A stretch of DNA of 64,000 nucleotides from Kiritimatiellales bacterium (GTDB lineage Bacteria; Verrucomicrobiota; Kiritimatiellia; Kiritimatiellales; Tichowtungiaceae): assembly GCA_041656295.1 (NCBI GenBank), contig JBBADV010000012.1, positions 9,956-73,955 of the forward strand. The letters run 5' to 3'. The position numbers were made by a program, and so were the translations under genes. The number at the start of each line of letters is the position of its first letter. The stretch's first letter is position 1. Positions 42,698 to 52,933 of the stretch are shown in pieces. A model generated the notes under the pieces. That model had not been told where the DNA came from. It was given only the letters and a program-made list of their open reading frames with translations, and ran no database searches.

Positions 42698-44803
42698 TCA
42701 GGGAGCGCTTCCTTCTGCAATAAACTCCACTCCTTCAGCGATATCATTAAAGTCATTATTCTCAAGCGTAACGGATCCGTTCCGCTCCAGCTGAATTACC
42801 GCAGCACTCAGGGGAGCCCCCTGCTCGCCGGGGAGAGGCGGCGGTAAAAAGAAAGCGGCGCTGTCTCCTGAAATTCCGGTAAAGCGATTGGCCTGAATCT
42901 GCAGCCCGTCAGTGTGAGTAGCATAGATCACGGGATGGATTGTATTATAAAAAACATTGTTCCGAATAGAGACCTGCCGGTGAAGGGGATTGGAGATGCT
43001 GTGAGGGAGAACAGAAACCGTAATCGACGGATCCCTCTGTATACCGTAAAATGCATTATTCTCAATCCCGATATTCTCCATGGGCGTATTTATGATCCAG
43101 TCGTTATCCATTTCCATGCGAATACCGCCGGATTGTTCGAAAACGTTACCACGGATCATTCCGTTTTTCGCAGTCGCCCGAATGGCACAGGCAAAATTAA
43201 CGTGAAAATACCCCCGCTCAATCCGGTATCCGTCGCTTCGCCAGCGATCGGAAATAATGGTGTCTCCCCGCTCTACCGCCAGAGGCCGGTCAAGCACCAG
43301 CTTCCAGGGAGTCGTCTTCTTCCCTTTATACAATCTGGTAGGGTGCTCCGCCGGAACGGTTTCTTCCTGATCGCTCAACTTTTCCGCCGAAAGAACCGTG
43401 GCCGATCCGCGATAGACAAACGTCCGGCTGTCATACACATCAATGGTCGATCCGGCGTCCACATTAAAGCTGGATGCCAAATCGCGGGCAGCCGCCGTCA
43501 TCGTCGTCGATGAAGAGGATTTTAAAACGATCGAATTATGAGACGGCAGCGCAACCGCGTCGTCCATGACTCCTTCCAGCTCAAAGTCTGAAATCTGCAG
43601 GCCGTGCTTACAGAAGTTCACGCGGAAACCATCCAGGCAGCTGGAGATCAGCCGCGCGGTATTGGGCCGGCGGATCAGCCGTACATTCTGCAGGCGATAC
43701 GGTTTCTCCCCGTCATACTCGCCGATCCATCCCAGGCGGGCCGATGCGTAAATATTGACTCTGTCAAAGGTCACATTCGAGCTTTTGGTCAGCATCATAT
43801 AGTTTCCGTTATAACGCGGCGCCAGAACAATTCCGTCGCCTTCAACGATACCGAACCAGGGCAGACCGGTGTCGCGCCCTTGCAGGGAAACAGTCACGGT
43901 ACGGGTTGTTTCATCATACACGGCGGGCTGCCCCCGGTCATGGCCCGCAACAAACGTTGCACTATACGGGTGTCCCGGTTCCGGTTTAAAAACATGAATC
44001 CGTGCATACCCGTTCGGAGGAGTGGCCTGAAACTGAGCCAGAGCCTCTTCAAACCCCTGATCCAGCTCGAAGCGTACCGGCGGATACGCACCTTCGCCGA
44101 CTGAAATCACCCGGCCTTGCACCCAGGGCAGAGGATCATAGTCGACCGTATAATTGCTGATTGTAAAATCTGAACAGCCGGTGATCGTAAGAATCCGCTG
44201 CTTCACTCCGGCCACCCAGAACGTCGATCCGGAAAAATCGATGGAAACTCCCTCCAGCCCGTCAAAGAGCAGAGCGTCCTTCCCGTTATCCATAAATCCT
44301 TTAAACCGGTAGTTGTCTGCGGGAACAACAATCGTCTTCTCTCCGGATTGAATCCGTCGATTCAAGTCCGCCACCATAGTCCGGGCGGCCGCGGTCTGCC
44401 TGCTCTTTTCTTCTTCGCTCCACCCCGCGATTTCCGGGGGATACGCAGTGTTTTTTTCACGTTCAGAGGTGAACTGAATGCTGCGGCCGTTGTTTCGACG
44501 GTGAACCATGCCCAGAACCGTATCTCCCGATTCCGGTTTCAAGCGGAAAAACCCATCCGGGGTGTTCTCCGGAAAAGCAATTTGGAAAAGCCCCTCCCCG
44601 TTGCAGCGCCACATCAATGCAGGAGCTCCCTCCTTCACAGGCTCCGCACGAACAATATGCACCCTGGATGCATGGTCTCCTTCCAGCCGGAACACGGCCG
44701 TTCCGGGTCCGGTAACAGAAAAACGGGTGACGTAAACGTCATTCGGATCGTCCGCCTGTGCCGTCAGTAAGAAAGCGGTCATCAGCATCACTTTGTGCAT
44801 CAT
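42698..44803 (-). CDS. Right-handed beta-helix glycosidase-like protein (GH110-like)
   Basis: A 701-residue exported protein, signal peptide residues 1-17. Residues 150-640 show a right-handed parallel beta-helix with many N-x-F/I and ID/IS turns (FTISNYTVDYDPLPWVQGRV, LQISDFELEGVMDDAVALPS, NIGIENNAFYGIQ, VSIRNNVFYNTIHP, LQIQANRFTGIS). The VDYDPLPxxQG block and VNFCKHG..DDAV arrangement are typical of the GH110-type alpha-1,3-galactosidase-like beta-helix proteins, but I cannot place it with certainty; a polysaccharide lyase or sugar-binding role is possible. It lies 51 bp upstream of one sulfatase and two bases after another, so all three are probably one operon acting on the same glycan. 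Confidence 0.75.
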   Translation of the reverse strand: MMHKVMLMTAFLLTAQADDPNDVYVTRFSVTGPGTAVFRLEGDHASRVHIVRAEPVKEGAPALMWRCNGEGLFQIAFPENTPDGFFRLKPESGDTVLGMVHRRNNGRSIQFTSEREKNTAYPPEIAGWSEEEKSRQTAAARTMVADLNRRIQSGEKTIVVPADNYRFKGFMDNGKDALLFDGLEGVSIDFSGSTFWVAGVKQRILTITGCSDFTISNYTVDYDPLPWVQGRVISVGEGAYPPVRFELDQGFEEALAQFQATPPNGYARIHVFKPEPGHPYSATFVAGHDRGQPAVYDETTRTVTVSLQGRDTGLPWFGIVEGDGIVLAPRYNGNYMMLTKSSNVTFDRVNIYASARLGWIGEYDGEKPYRLQNVRLIRRPNTARLISSCLDGFRVNFCKHGLQISDFELEGVMDDAVALPSHNSIVLKSSSSTTMTAAARDLASSFNVDAGSTIDVYDSRTFVYRGSATVLSAEKLSDQEETVPAEHPTRLYKGKKTTPWKLVLDRPLAVERGDTIISDRWRSDGYRIERGYFHVNFACAIRATAKNGMIRGNVFEQSGGIRMEMDNDWIINTPMENIGIENNAFYGIQRDPSITVSVLPHSISNPLHRQVSIRNNVFYNTIHPVIYATHTDGLQIQANRFTGISGDSAAFFLPPPLPGEQGAPLSAAVIQLERNGSVTLENNDFNDIAEGVEFIAEGSAP

Positions 44804-44804
44804 A

Positions 44805-46892
44805 TCAATCTCCCTTTATAATTTGTATCCCGTCCACACAGATGTTATCCGCCCCGGCGTAGTAACGCGCGTTCCCGTTTTTGTCATCAAAAACAAAGAC
44901 TGCGAATTCAACCGTACTTCCCGGCGCCATTGCATCGGCCTGGGCTAAAGACCAAGACACGGTCCGGGCATACACATTGGCTTCGGGCGGCAACCCGTAT
45001 TCGGAGAGCGGTGCGCCGGTCTGTGCGTCATATAAAACGCTGCCCATAGTATCCGTACGATCATATTCAACATTCCGGACCCGCTGCCGGATACCCTGGC
45101 TCACCCATCCGGTCTGATTGATGTTATATGCAATATAGGCAGACACCGTATATGCGTTCGTATCTGCCACCATACCCAGCAGGGTCATCGAAAGCGAGGC
45201 CGCCCGGAAATCGATGGATACATCCGGCGCGGCGGTCAGACTGAACACAAACCGGGAGTGCGTTTCATCATACGCCGCCACAGGATCTGCGATATCCCGG
45301 GAGCTTAGGGCGAACAGGCGGTTTTCCGGATCAGCAAGCCTGTATGCCGGGGCGGAAAGCCCTCCGCCGGAAGCCGCTGTTCCTTGAATATAAGCGACCT
45401 CCGAAACTGCAACGCCGTTCATCTGTTCCAGGCGTGCCTTACAGGTGTCCGGACCGGCGAATGTGTATGTGACACCCGCTTCGCCGGCTTGCGGCGTTGT
45501 GTTGCAGATCCACGCTTCGATCACTCCCGCCATCGCTGCCTCTGTGCCGGGTTGCTGCCCGATGAGATTCACCAGTTCGTCCGGACACTCCTGAAGATCA
45601 AAAAGAATATTTCCTTTGGGATGAATGACATATTTAAACCGGTCGGTCACCGCGACCTTCCACTCCGCCGTCTCTGCAAACGCCGCCGTCCGGCTGTAGG
45701 TGCCTTTTCCCGTCAGCAGCGGAAGCAGGCTCTCTCCGTAACTTTTCCGCTGATCTGCGGCAGAGGCTCCGGCCAGCTCCAGAATCGTCGGGGCAAGATC
45801 CAGAGTTTCAACCGGACGGTCAATCACCTGTCCCGGAATAAACCATCCCGGCGGTCCGGCGATAATGAGCGGAGAGTTGACGGAGCCTTTGTAATAATCG
45901 CCTTTGCCCCACAACCCGTGATCGCCCAGCATAGAGCCCTGATCCCCGGCAAAAACGATCACCGTATGATCGATCTGCCCGGACTCTTTCAACGCCTCAA
46001 GAATCCGTCCGACCTGTGCGTCCAGCGCAGTGATCATTGCGTAGTACCCGGCGCGGAACCGCCGGATGTGCTCGACACTTAACTGCGGATGCGGCGTATC
46101 GCCCAGAGGAAGCCGCATCTCTTCCCAATCATACATGCCGGCGTATGGCTCCGGTGGATCCGCCGGCGGATGCGGATCCAAAAATTCCACCCATAGGAAA
46201 AACGGATTCTGCCGATCGTACGATGCGATCCAGTCCGCCGCATGACCGGCTATAAACGTATCCTGCCGGTCTTCTTCCGTCAGAGCCGCCGGTGTAAAAC
46301 CTCTGCGTCCTGAAAAACTGGTGAAATGCTCCTGATAGTGCGCCTGCAATACTTCCAGCAGTCCCCTCTCATGAAGATAGTCCTGATACGGATCATTCCC
46401 GGGCATATATTGCGCTGTAGCGACCGAAACTTTTCCGCTCATACCGAACGTGTAATCAAACCCGATCGTTTGCAGTTCCTGTTTTCTAATCTCCATCGGA
46501 CTCCCCGAAAACCCGCCCTTCGCCGGCTTGAAGTGATCTTTCCCGATCAACGCCGTAGTGTACCCCGCCCGCCGGAGAGCCAGCGGGAAGGTCCAGACGC
46601 CCGCCGCCAATGGTCCGTCCTGATTATGGTAAATCCCTGTATTATGCGGATAAGATCCGGTCAGCAGCGCATTGCGCGAAGGTGAGCACTGAGCACCTTG
46701 ACAGACGTGATTTCGAAAGAGAATGCCCCGGGCAGCCAGCGCATCAAGATTCGGTGTATGCACCGGATCGCCCATGCAGCCCAGCGCCTGGAAATGGTGG
46801 TCATCCGATTCAATAATGATAATATTCGGACGGGCGGATAGATCATCAGCCGGAGTTGCCGCGGCAAAGATCATCAGACTTGCAACATTCAT
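44805..46892 (-). CDS. Sulfatase, Cys-type, with C-terminal beta-rich extension
   Basis: A 695-residue exported protein, longer than usual. A short signal peptide covers residues 1-20. The sulfatase domain (about 22-480) has NIIIIESDDHHFQALG, QGAQCSPSRNALLTG with Cys69 for formylglycine, and VIVFAGDQGSMLGDHGLWGK. In place of the usual Asn after Asp in the last motif it has Gln (DQG). The C-terminal extension (about 490-695), VTYTFAGPDTCKARLEQ onward, is beta-rich and ends in YYAGADNICVDGIQIIKGD, like a carbohydrate-binding or jelly-roll module of the type seen in PEP-CTERM genomes. It starts ten bases after the upstream hydrolase. Confidence 0.88.
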   Translation of the reverse strand: MNVASLMIFAAATPADDLSARPNIIIIESDDHHFQALGCMGDPVHTPNLDALAARGILFRNHVCQGAQCSPSRNALLTGSYPHNTGIYHNQDGPLAAGVWTFPLALRRAGYTTALIGKDHFKPAKGGFSGSPMEIRKQELQTIGFDYTFGMSGKVSVATAQYMPGNDPYQDYLHERGLLEVLQAHYQEHFTSFSGRRGFTPAALTEEDRQDTFIAGHAADWIASYDRQNPFFLWVEFLDPHPPADPPEPYAGMYDWEEMRLPLGDTPHPQLSVEHIRRFRAGYYAMITALDAQVGRILEALKESGQIDHTVIVFAGDQGSMLGDHGLWGKGDYYKGSVNSPLIIAGPPGWFIPGQVIDRPVETLDLAPTILELAGASAADQRKSYGESLLPLLTGKGTYSRTAAFAETAEWKVAVTDRFKYVIHPKGNILFDLQECPDELVNLIGQQPGTEAAMAGVIEAWICNTTPQAGEAGVTYTFAGPDTCKARLEQMNGVAVSEVAYIQGTAASGGGLSAPAYRLADPENRLFALSSRDIADPVAAYDETHSRFVFSLTAAPDVSIDFRAASLSMTLLGMVADTNAYTVSAYIAYNINQTGWVSQGIRQRVRNVEYDRTDTMGSVLYDAQTGAPLSEYGLPPEANVYARTVSWSLAQADAMAPGSTVEFAVFVFDDKNGNARYYAGADNICVDGIQIIKGD

Positions 46893-46902
46893 TTCGGTAT
46901 CC

Positions 46903-49900
46903 TTATTTTTTCTGCACGCGAATTAACTGGACTTCGCCGGCGACGGCGGGATCGATTGAAAATTCAATCGCGCCGTTTTTCGCTGTAAACTCACCGATGA
47001 GCTTTTCGTCGCGGTGGAGTTTTTCAACGATCCAGATGCCGCCGTCAGCCACCGGAAGTTTTACTGTTCCGGCAACCTGTCCGTATTTTTCCAGCAGCTC
47101 TTCTTCAAACTCTATGTTGTTACGGTACCAGCCGTAATAGTTGCGGAAAACGGCGAGATAGACTGTTCCGTCGTTTGCAGTGCGATGCTGCACCTGAAAG
47201 CCGGGCTGTGAGTCTGCCGTGACAAATACCGGACGTTCAACACCGGCCCAGTTCAGCCATTCGTTTACGATGGAGACATTCCAGCCGACCGGCGAATCCC
47301 ACGATGTACTGGCGGTGATGCGCGCCGGCGGATCAATATATTTTACATTTGAAATTCCGCGCAGCGCTTTTTTCAGTACGCCGGTAGAGTTGACGGATTC
47401 CGCCGCAATATGTCCGGCATCGCCGACAACCACGGTTTTGATGCCGGCTTCGGCGGCGGCGGTAATTTTATCAATCAACGCCTGCGGCATGATTTCGCCT
47501 TCAGCAAAAATGAGCTTGAATTTTGAGAAATCGACCCAGTCGCAATATTCATCCGCAAAGTGCGCCGGCACTTGCGCCCATTCGAACAGCGCAGAATAAA
47601 CCTGTTTTCCGGCGATGTCATCGAAGACACCGCGGCGCTCACCGTTAACCAATGCGTCCGTGCGGCAGCCGACCACGAGAACTTCCGGCGAATAAAATTC
47701 GCCGCGCAGATAATCATTCCAGCGCGGCTGCGTTTCTTTCAGAAACGGATAGTTGGTATGGAACAGCGCGTGAACCGGATTATAATAATCAGGATGCATC
47801 GATTCTGCCGTGGAACGCAGCAGCCACACGGAACCGTACCCGAGATAAGATGCGAAATAGTTGGAGGCATCGGTGATCGACCGGCTGGTGGGAACATGCC
47901 GGTGCAGCTCTTCTACAAACGGCACACCGTTTTGAATGGCCATGCTGCGCAGCATGCCTTCGCGGAAACCGGGAGAACCTTCATTTTTCATGATCGCATT
48001 GTACTGCTTCAGCAGCGGAATAGTTTTTTCAACGGCGTACGAATTGGATTTGCGGTCGAACAGGATGATTCGCCTGGAGTCAATGCTGCGGATCAGTTCA
48101 AGCACTTCGCGCGTGTTTTCATACGTTGTGTAGGAGCAGAATTCGATAAAGTCGCGCCAGCCCGCCGAGAGATCAGGTCCCTGATCTTCGGTTTTCATTC
48201 CCGGCACAACCAGCAGCGGTGTCAGTTTCGCCGGTGCGCGGCCCTGAGCGATCAGCCATTTATTAAATTCCTCCTGCGCGGTATGCGAATAATCTGTGAC
48301 AAACGGCTCCGGCAACACCGCAGCGGAAAACGGCGTGTTGTAGAGGGTAAGACCGTAGAATTCCGGCATGGCGCGATAGCGGCACAGCAGCTGGCGCAGA
48401 TAATTATGCCAGCCGTTTTTCACCGCCGGAGACAGCGGATGTACCAGTCCGGTTTTAATTTTAAAATCCCCGAACTGATTGCGGAACGGCGAGTCGTTCA
48501 TCCAGCGCGGAACCCAGAGTCCGCCGCTGGTCGGTGTGTAGCTGAAAAAAATCTTTGCATTCTGCGCAGCAAGAATTTCCATTTCCTTGTCGAAAATCCC
48601 CCAGCGGAAAACTCCGGGCAGCGGTTCAATATTCGCCCAGCCGGCTTTGACTGCAAAAATACCCTGATCGCCCAGCTCCGACATCCGTCCGGCCCACTCG
48701 CTGAAATCGTCAAAGTTGAATGTCTGCGTATATGGATAAACTGCCGACACATGAGTTGCCTGCTGATATTCTGTCATCACATACGCGTGTCCGCTTAAAA
48801 AGTCATCGCGTCCCGGAATTGAATCCGGCACATCACCTTGCGGTGCGGTTTCCAGAATTCCGGCGGCGCCGAAATGGCAGATGGACTGATCCATCACTTT
48901 TCCGTCGACGCGGTATTCAGCTTCCGCAAAATAGTCGGAACCCTCCGTTAACGGAACCGGAATCAGTATTTCTCCGGCGGCGGCGGGAAAAGAGTTCGAA
49001 ACGATTTCAGTGCCGGTATAATCCACCACGCTGATCTGAAAAAATCCGGCACTGTTCACATCTGTCCGGTTGCAAACCAGCTTCAAGTTTCCCGTTCCGG
49101 TTCCCGCCGGAAAAACCTCTCTTGCGCGTCCGGTGGTTAATGCAAATTCCGGCGCAACGGCCGCCGGCATTCCGGCGCTGCTTTCGCCGACATACACTGT
49201 AAAACGGCGCATGCCGTCGAACTCACCAGCGCTGTTCCAGACTTTTGAATCGACAACATATTTTCCAACCGGCAGCTCCGGCAGAACAATTTTCTGGTCA
49301 AAAAGAGTTTCCGGCGCGGTACGGTTGACGGTTGAATTTCCGGTGGCGGACCAGACGATGCCGCCGTTATAACCGGCGCGGATTTCAAGCTGCCAGCGGA
49401 TATCGGTTTTATTCAGCGCCGTAAAATCGTCCGGAAAAAAAAACAGCGGTTCATTCTGCACAGAACGATACCGGTCGCTTAAATATGCATAGAATGAGGC
49501 ATCGCGGGGGAACTGCGTTTTCCATTGCGGGAATTTCAGACGAAATGTGCCGGTGCCGTTCTGCATCGCGGTTTTGCGCGGGCTGTCATAAAGCCCGCCC
49601 CAGCGGTCGCCGGGTTTATTCGGTACAATTTCAATGCCGGCGAGCGTCAGCGGTTTCGGCCAGAGTTTTGCGAGCACTTCATCGCAGTTTTTTTTTGGCA
49701 GACGCTCACGCAGTTCGGCTTCCGTCGGCATATATAAACTCGTTGATTCCGCCATATTCCAGAGCGACCATTCGTTGCGGCGGGCCGGAGTATTATTAAT
49801 CGCCGGACCGTCGATATGCGAATCCGTTACAGCAACGGTGTGAATTTTCCCGGCAGCATCTTTTACCAAAAAGCGGAGATATGCATCTCCGCTTTCGATG

Positions 49901-51330
49901 GCAAACCAGGCGGTGATTCTCACCGCTGCCGCCGGAATTTCAACCGGCTTCGGCGGTGTCAGCCGGACGGGTTCATGCTCCGGCGATTCATATTGAATTA
50001 CTGCACTGCCGTTTTCTTTTCCGGCGATAGAACCGAACGCTTCAATTCTCCAGCCGTCGAACGGCGCCGGCGCCGGTTTTCCTTTCACTGCGAGCGCTAT
50101 GCCGGTACTTGCGCTTTTGCCGGAACCGACAATTAAATTCAGCGCACTTCCATTTACTTCGAAATAAACACTCCGGCCGTTAATGTCCACCGCGTTCGAT
50201 TTTCCAACATTCTTAATATTGGCGGCATTAATTTTTCCGGCGAGCAGTTTATACGTTCCATCTTTAACGCCGGAATGAATTCCGGCGACGTCTGTCGCAC
50301 TGAAATTTTTGAATGTAAACGCTGCTGCCGTCAATGGTTTCGTTGAGAATGCCAGCTGTGCGCCAGCGGCAAACGACACCGGCGCACCAAGAACACCGTT
50401 GCCGCCGAACACTGCGCCGGATTCGACGCTGATCAAATTCGTGACCGAACTGAATTCACCGTCAATAATCAGTGTGCCGGCTTTTACAACGGTTGTGCCG
50501 GAATAGGTTCCTGTCCCGGAGAATGTCTGGGTTGAGCCGCCCTCCTTAACCAGGCTGAAGGTGGAGGCCCCGTCAGGAGCCATGCCGTCCCGGAGCGTAC
50601 CGGAGAAATTAAAACTGCCGGACGCTCCGTTTATCAGCAGACTCCCGGCGTTTATAATATCCTGAGTAATACCCTTAGCATCTGATTTCGATTGAATCGA
50701 TCCCGTTCCGGATATCCCGGCAACGGTTACTCCTCCGGTTGTGCCGGCGTTATTCGATTCCCAGACCGTCATACTTCCATTGTTCAGTGCCACAGTGTTT
50801 AACACCGTATTCCCACGAGAACGGAGCGAACCGGCTATCGTTGTGTGTCCGGCGACGGAAAAACTGTTCAATGCCGCCACCGATGTTCCGACATTTAAAA
50901 AGTGCTCCTGCACATCCAGATTCCCCAGAATATTTACGGTCAGCAGTGCATCTCCGTTAATGAATGCAAATATTTGACGTCCCGCTTTAATGAGATCACC
51001 GGTAACGGTCATCGTCTTCGCTGTACCCGTTGCCTGCAAGCGCCACATGTTTGTTAACACAACATTGATTCCGCCAATCGTCCAGTCGTCCACATTAATC
51101 CGCAAGTTTGCATGAGAGCTTCCTTCTGGAGAACGGATCACTGCATTGCTTCCGGGGATTGCAGCAGCGGCAAACCAGCCGGTTCCGTCATACATCTCCC
51201 AGTTGCCTGCTACGCTTAGGTGTGCATTTGCGGTAGTGTTGACCCACCGGTAATCGCCGGAATTCTGTGCAACCGCGCCTGATATGAACATACTTAAAAC
51301 AGCGGTTATCTGAAAAAAACGATATCGCAT
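46903..51330 (-). CDS. Large beta-strand-repeat protein fused to a GH42-like TIM-barrel hydrolase
   Basis: A 1475-residue secreted protein. Signal peptide residues 1-21. Residues about 25-420 carry autotransporter-associated beta-strand repeats (DYRWVNTTANAHLSVAGNWE, GTYSGTTVVKAGTLIIDGEF, SLVKEGGSTQTFSGTG). A middle beta-rich stretch (about 430-860) holds jelly-roll or Ig-like modules (AVRITAWFAIESGDAYLRFL). Residues about 880-1450 look like a beta-galactosidase/GH42-type hydrolase: HVSAVYPYTQTFNFDDFSEW, GLTLYNTPFSAAVLPEPF, MKNEGSPGFREGML, and a domain like GH42 trimerisation (VVGCRTDALVNGERR). The N-terminal 370 residues are nearly identical to the gene at 51415. GGGAGATTATT precedes the ATG. 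Confidence 0.72.
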   Translation of the reverse strand: MRYRFFQITAVLSMFISGAVAQNSGDYRWVNTTANAHLSVAGNWEMYDGTGWFAAAAIPGSNAVIRSPEGSSHANLRINVDDWTIGGINVVLTNMWRLQATGTAKTMTVTGDLIKAGRQIFAFINGDALLTVNILGNLDVQEHFLNVGTSVAALNSFSVAGHTTIAGSLRSRGNTVLNTVALNNGSMTVWESNNAGTTGGVTVAGISGTGSIQSKSDAKGITQDIINAGSLLINGASGSFNFSGTLRDGMAPDGASTFSLVKEGGSTQTFSGTGTYSGTTVVKAGTLIIDGEFSSVTNLISVESGAVFGGNGVLGAPVSFAAGAQLAFSTKPLTAAAFTFKNFSATDVAGIHSGVKDGTYKLLAGKINAANIKNVGKSNAVDINGRSVYFEVNGSALNLIVGSGKSASTGIALAVKGKPAPAPFDGWRIEAFGSIAGKENGSAVIQYESPEHEPVRLTPPKPVEIPAAAVRITAWFAIESGDAYLRFLVKDAAGKIHTVAVTDSHIDGPAINNTPARRNEWSLWNMAESTSLYMPTEAELRERLPKKNCDEVLAKLWPKPLTLAGIEIVPNKPGDRWGGLYDSPRKTAMQNGTGTFRLKFPQWKTQFPRDASFYAYLSDRYRSVQNEPLFFFPDDFTALNKTDIRWQLEIRAGYNGGIVWSATGNSTVNRTAPETLFDQKIVLPELPVGKYVVDSKVWNSAGEFDGMRRFTVYVGESSAGMPAAVAPEFALTTGRAREVFPAGTGTGNLKLVCNRTDVNSAGFFQISVVDYTGTEIVSNSFPAAAGEILIPVPLTEGSDYFAEAEYRVDGKVMDQSICHFGAAGILETAPQGDVPDSIPGRDDFLSGHAYVMTEYQQATHVSAVYPYTQTFNFDDFSEWAGRMSELGDQGIFAVKAGWANIEPLPGVFRWGIFDKEMEILAAQNAKIFFSYTPTSGGLWVPRWMNDSPFRNQFGDFKIKTGLVHPLSPAVKNGWHNYLRQLLCRYRAMPEFYGLTLYNTPFSAAVLPEPFVTDYSHTAQEEFNKWLIAQGRAPAKLTPLLVVPGMKTEDQGPDLSAGWRDFIEFCSYTTYENTREVLELIRSIDSRRIILFDRKSNSYAVEKTIPLLKQYNAIMKNEGSPGFREGMLRSMAIQNGVPFVEELHRHVPTSRSITDASNYFASYLGYGSVWLLRSTAESMHPDYYNPVHALFHTNYPFLKETQPRWNDYLRGEFYSPEVLVVGCRTDALVNGERRGVFDDIAGKQVYSALFEWAQVPAHFADEYCDWVDFSKFKLIFAEGEIMPQALIDKITAAAEAGIKTVVVGDAGHIAAESVNSTGVLKKALRGISNVKYIDPPARITASTSWDSPVGWNVSIVNEWLNWAGVERPVFVTADSQPGFQVQHRTANDGTVYLAVFRNYYGWYRNNIEFEEELLEKYGQVAGTVKLPVADGGIWIVEKLHRDEKLIGEFTAKNGAIEFSIDPAVAGEVQLIRVQKK

Positions 51331-51364
51331 AATAATCTCCCTATTAAATTATTAATAAAACGGG

Positions 51365-51391
51365 ATACATCCGGCTTATCGCCGGATGTAT
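51365..51391. terminator. Perfect hairpin between two paralogous genes
   Basis: ATACATCCGGC and GCCGGATGTAT are 11-bp perfect arms around TTATC. T-rich sequence lies on both sides (TTTTT on the + side, TTTTATT on the - side), so it can act in both directions. On the minus strand it lies between the PEP-CTERM gene and the large hydrolase gene and could cause partial termination. Confidence 0.65.
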
Positions 51392-51414
51392 TTTTCGTTT
51401 CTATTATAGATCTA

Positions 51415-52692
51415 TTACAGAGATATTTTCTTGCGCAGAAACAGGGTAATGCTTCCTGTAAATATGAACAATCCAATCGTTGCGGCTTCAGGAATAACGA
51501 CCAGACTCAATCCCGTGCCGGTCAACTCAAGATAAGCATCCTTCCCGTTGCCGATATCCGCGGCATTTGCTTCCCCCAGATTATTCACTGTTCCGGTGAT
51601 TGCGCCGGTGAGCAGCATATAAGTACCCAGCGCCGTATCCTCATCCAGTCCGTAAATATCACCCATATCAAATCCGGCGAAATTCGCATCCGCCGTTAAG
51701 GTTGACGTGAGCGAAAGCAGCGCACCGTCTGCAAACTCAACCATTGCGCCGATCGCTCCGGTTCCGCCCAGCATCGCACCGGCAGAAACGGTGAAGGTAT
51801 TGGTGACTGCGCTGAAATCGCCGTTAATCAGCAGTGCGCCGCCTTTTACTTCCGTTGTGCCGGAATAGGTTCCCGTACCGGAGAATGTCTGGGTTGAGCC
51901 GCCCTCCTTAACCAGACTGAAGGTGGAGGCCCCGTCAACATGCATGCCGTCCTGGAGCGTACCGGAAAAATCAAAACTGCCGGATGCTCCGTTGATGAGC
52001 AGACTCCCGTGGTTTACAGTTGCCTGATTAATACCGGTGGCATTTGATTTTGATTGAATCGACCCCGTTCCGGATACCCCGGCCGCAGTTACTCCGCCAC
52101 TTGTGCCGTCGTTATTCGATTCCCAGACCGTCATACTTCCATCGTTCAGTTGCACGGTGTTAAGCACCGTATTTCCATGAGAACGGAACGAACCGGCAAT
52201 CGTTGTGTGTCCGGCGACGGAAAACCCGTCCAAAGCACCCAGCGCTGTTCCGGGTTGTAAAAAGTGCTCCTGCAGATCCAGATTCCCCAGAATGTTTACC
52301 GTCAGACCACTGCTGTCCCCATTATAAAATATTAACGCAGCATTTCCTGCTTTAATGAGATCACCGGTAACGGTCATCGTCCTCGCACCACCATGTCCCT
52401 GAAAGCGCCACGAGCTTGCTAAATCAACATTGATTCCGCCAATCGTCCAGTCGTCCACATTAATCCGCAAGTTTGCATGAGAGCTTCCTTCAGGTGAACG
52501 GATCACCGCATTGCTTCCGGGGATTGCGGTAGCGGCAATCCAGCCGGTTCCGTCATACATCTCCCAGTTGGTTAGTACGCTTAGGGGTGCATTTGGGGTA
52601 GTGTTAATCAACCGGTAATCGCCGGCGTCCTGTGCATGCAGTCCAAGCGCTGTGAGTATCACAGCCATAATTACTGACTTCTCTCTCTTCAT
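51415..52692 (-). CDS. PEP-CTERM protein with autotransporter-associated beta-strand repeats
   Basis: A 425-residue secreted protein. Signal peptide residues 1-20. Residues 25-400 have the same beta-strand repeats as the N-terminus of the large hydrolase (SGDYRLINTTPNAPLSVLTN, INVDDWTIGGINVDLASSWR, GTYSGTTEVKGGALLINGDF), with only scattered differences over the first 300 residues. It ends VIPEAATIGLFIFTGSITLF, a PEP-CTERM helix, followed by Arg-Lys-Lys. It is therefore a surface-sorted version without the enzyme part. It is the first gene of the minus-strand cluster, with AAGGAG before the ATG and the divergent lacI on the other side. Confidence 0.88.
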   Translation of the reverse strand: MKREKSVIMAVILTALGLHAQDAGDYRLINTTPNAPLSVLTNWEMYDGTGWIAATAIPGSNAVIRSPEGSSHANLRINVDDWTIGGINVDLASSWRFQGHGGARTMTVTGDLIKAGNAALIFYNGDSSGLTVNILGNLDLQEHFLQPGTALGALDGFSVAGHTTIAGSFRSHGNTVLNTVQLNDGSMTVWESNNDGTSGGVTAAGVSGTGSIQSKSNATGINQATVNHGSLLINGASGSFDFSGTLQDGMHVDGASTFSLVKEGGSTQTFSGTGTYSGTTEVKGGALLINGDFSAVTNTFTVSAGAMLGGTGAIGAMVEFADGALLSLTSTLTADANFAGFDMGDIYGLDEDTALGTYMLLTGAITGTVNNLGEANAADIGNGKDAYLELTGTGLSLVVIPEAATIGLFIFTGSITLFLRKKISL

Positions 52693-52901
52693 GTTCCCTT
52701 CTCCTTTGGTTGCGTTCCTTTCCGGCCGGCGGCGCCGGAATACTCTGTTAATTCTGTTCCGCCTGTAAACTATTCCACTTGAACTTCTGTCAGCCGTGCG
52801 GGCAGTTCACGTTCATCCCGCAGCCACCGGAATTCATTGTTTTCCATCGTCGCCAAAGATCGTACAGCGTCCAGCGCGCAGATAAATCAGTTTTTTATTT
52901 A

Positions 52902-52924
52902 CACGCTTAACCTGTTTGCTTAAC
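52902..52924. promoter_or_regulatory. Candidate LacI operator at the lacI/PEP-CTERM divergent promoter
   Basis: CGCTTAAC (52904-52911) and GCTTAAC (52918-52924) are two direct copies of the half-site found as a palindrome at 56362. They lie 10-30 bp before the lacI ATG and 210 bp upstream of the divergent PEP-CTERM gene, a position suited to autoregulation. Confidence 0.5.
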
Positions 52925-52933
52925 TTTCCGGCC

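Noticed and set aside
47560..48798. 412-residue open frame on the + strand
   Set aside because: It lies entirely antisense to the large hydrolase gene, is rich in Arg/His/Pro as expected for a shadow frame, and matches no family.
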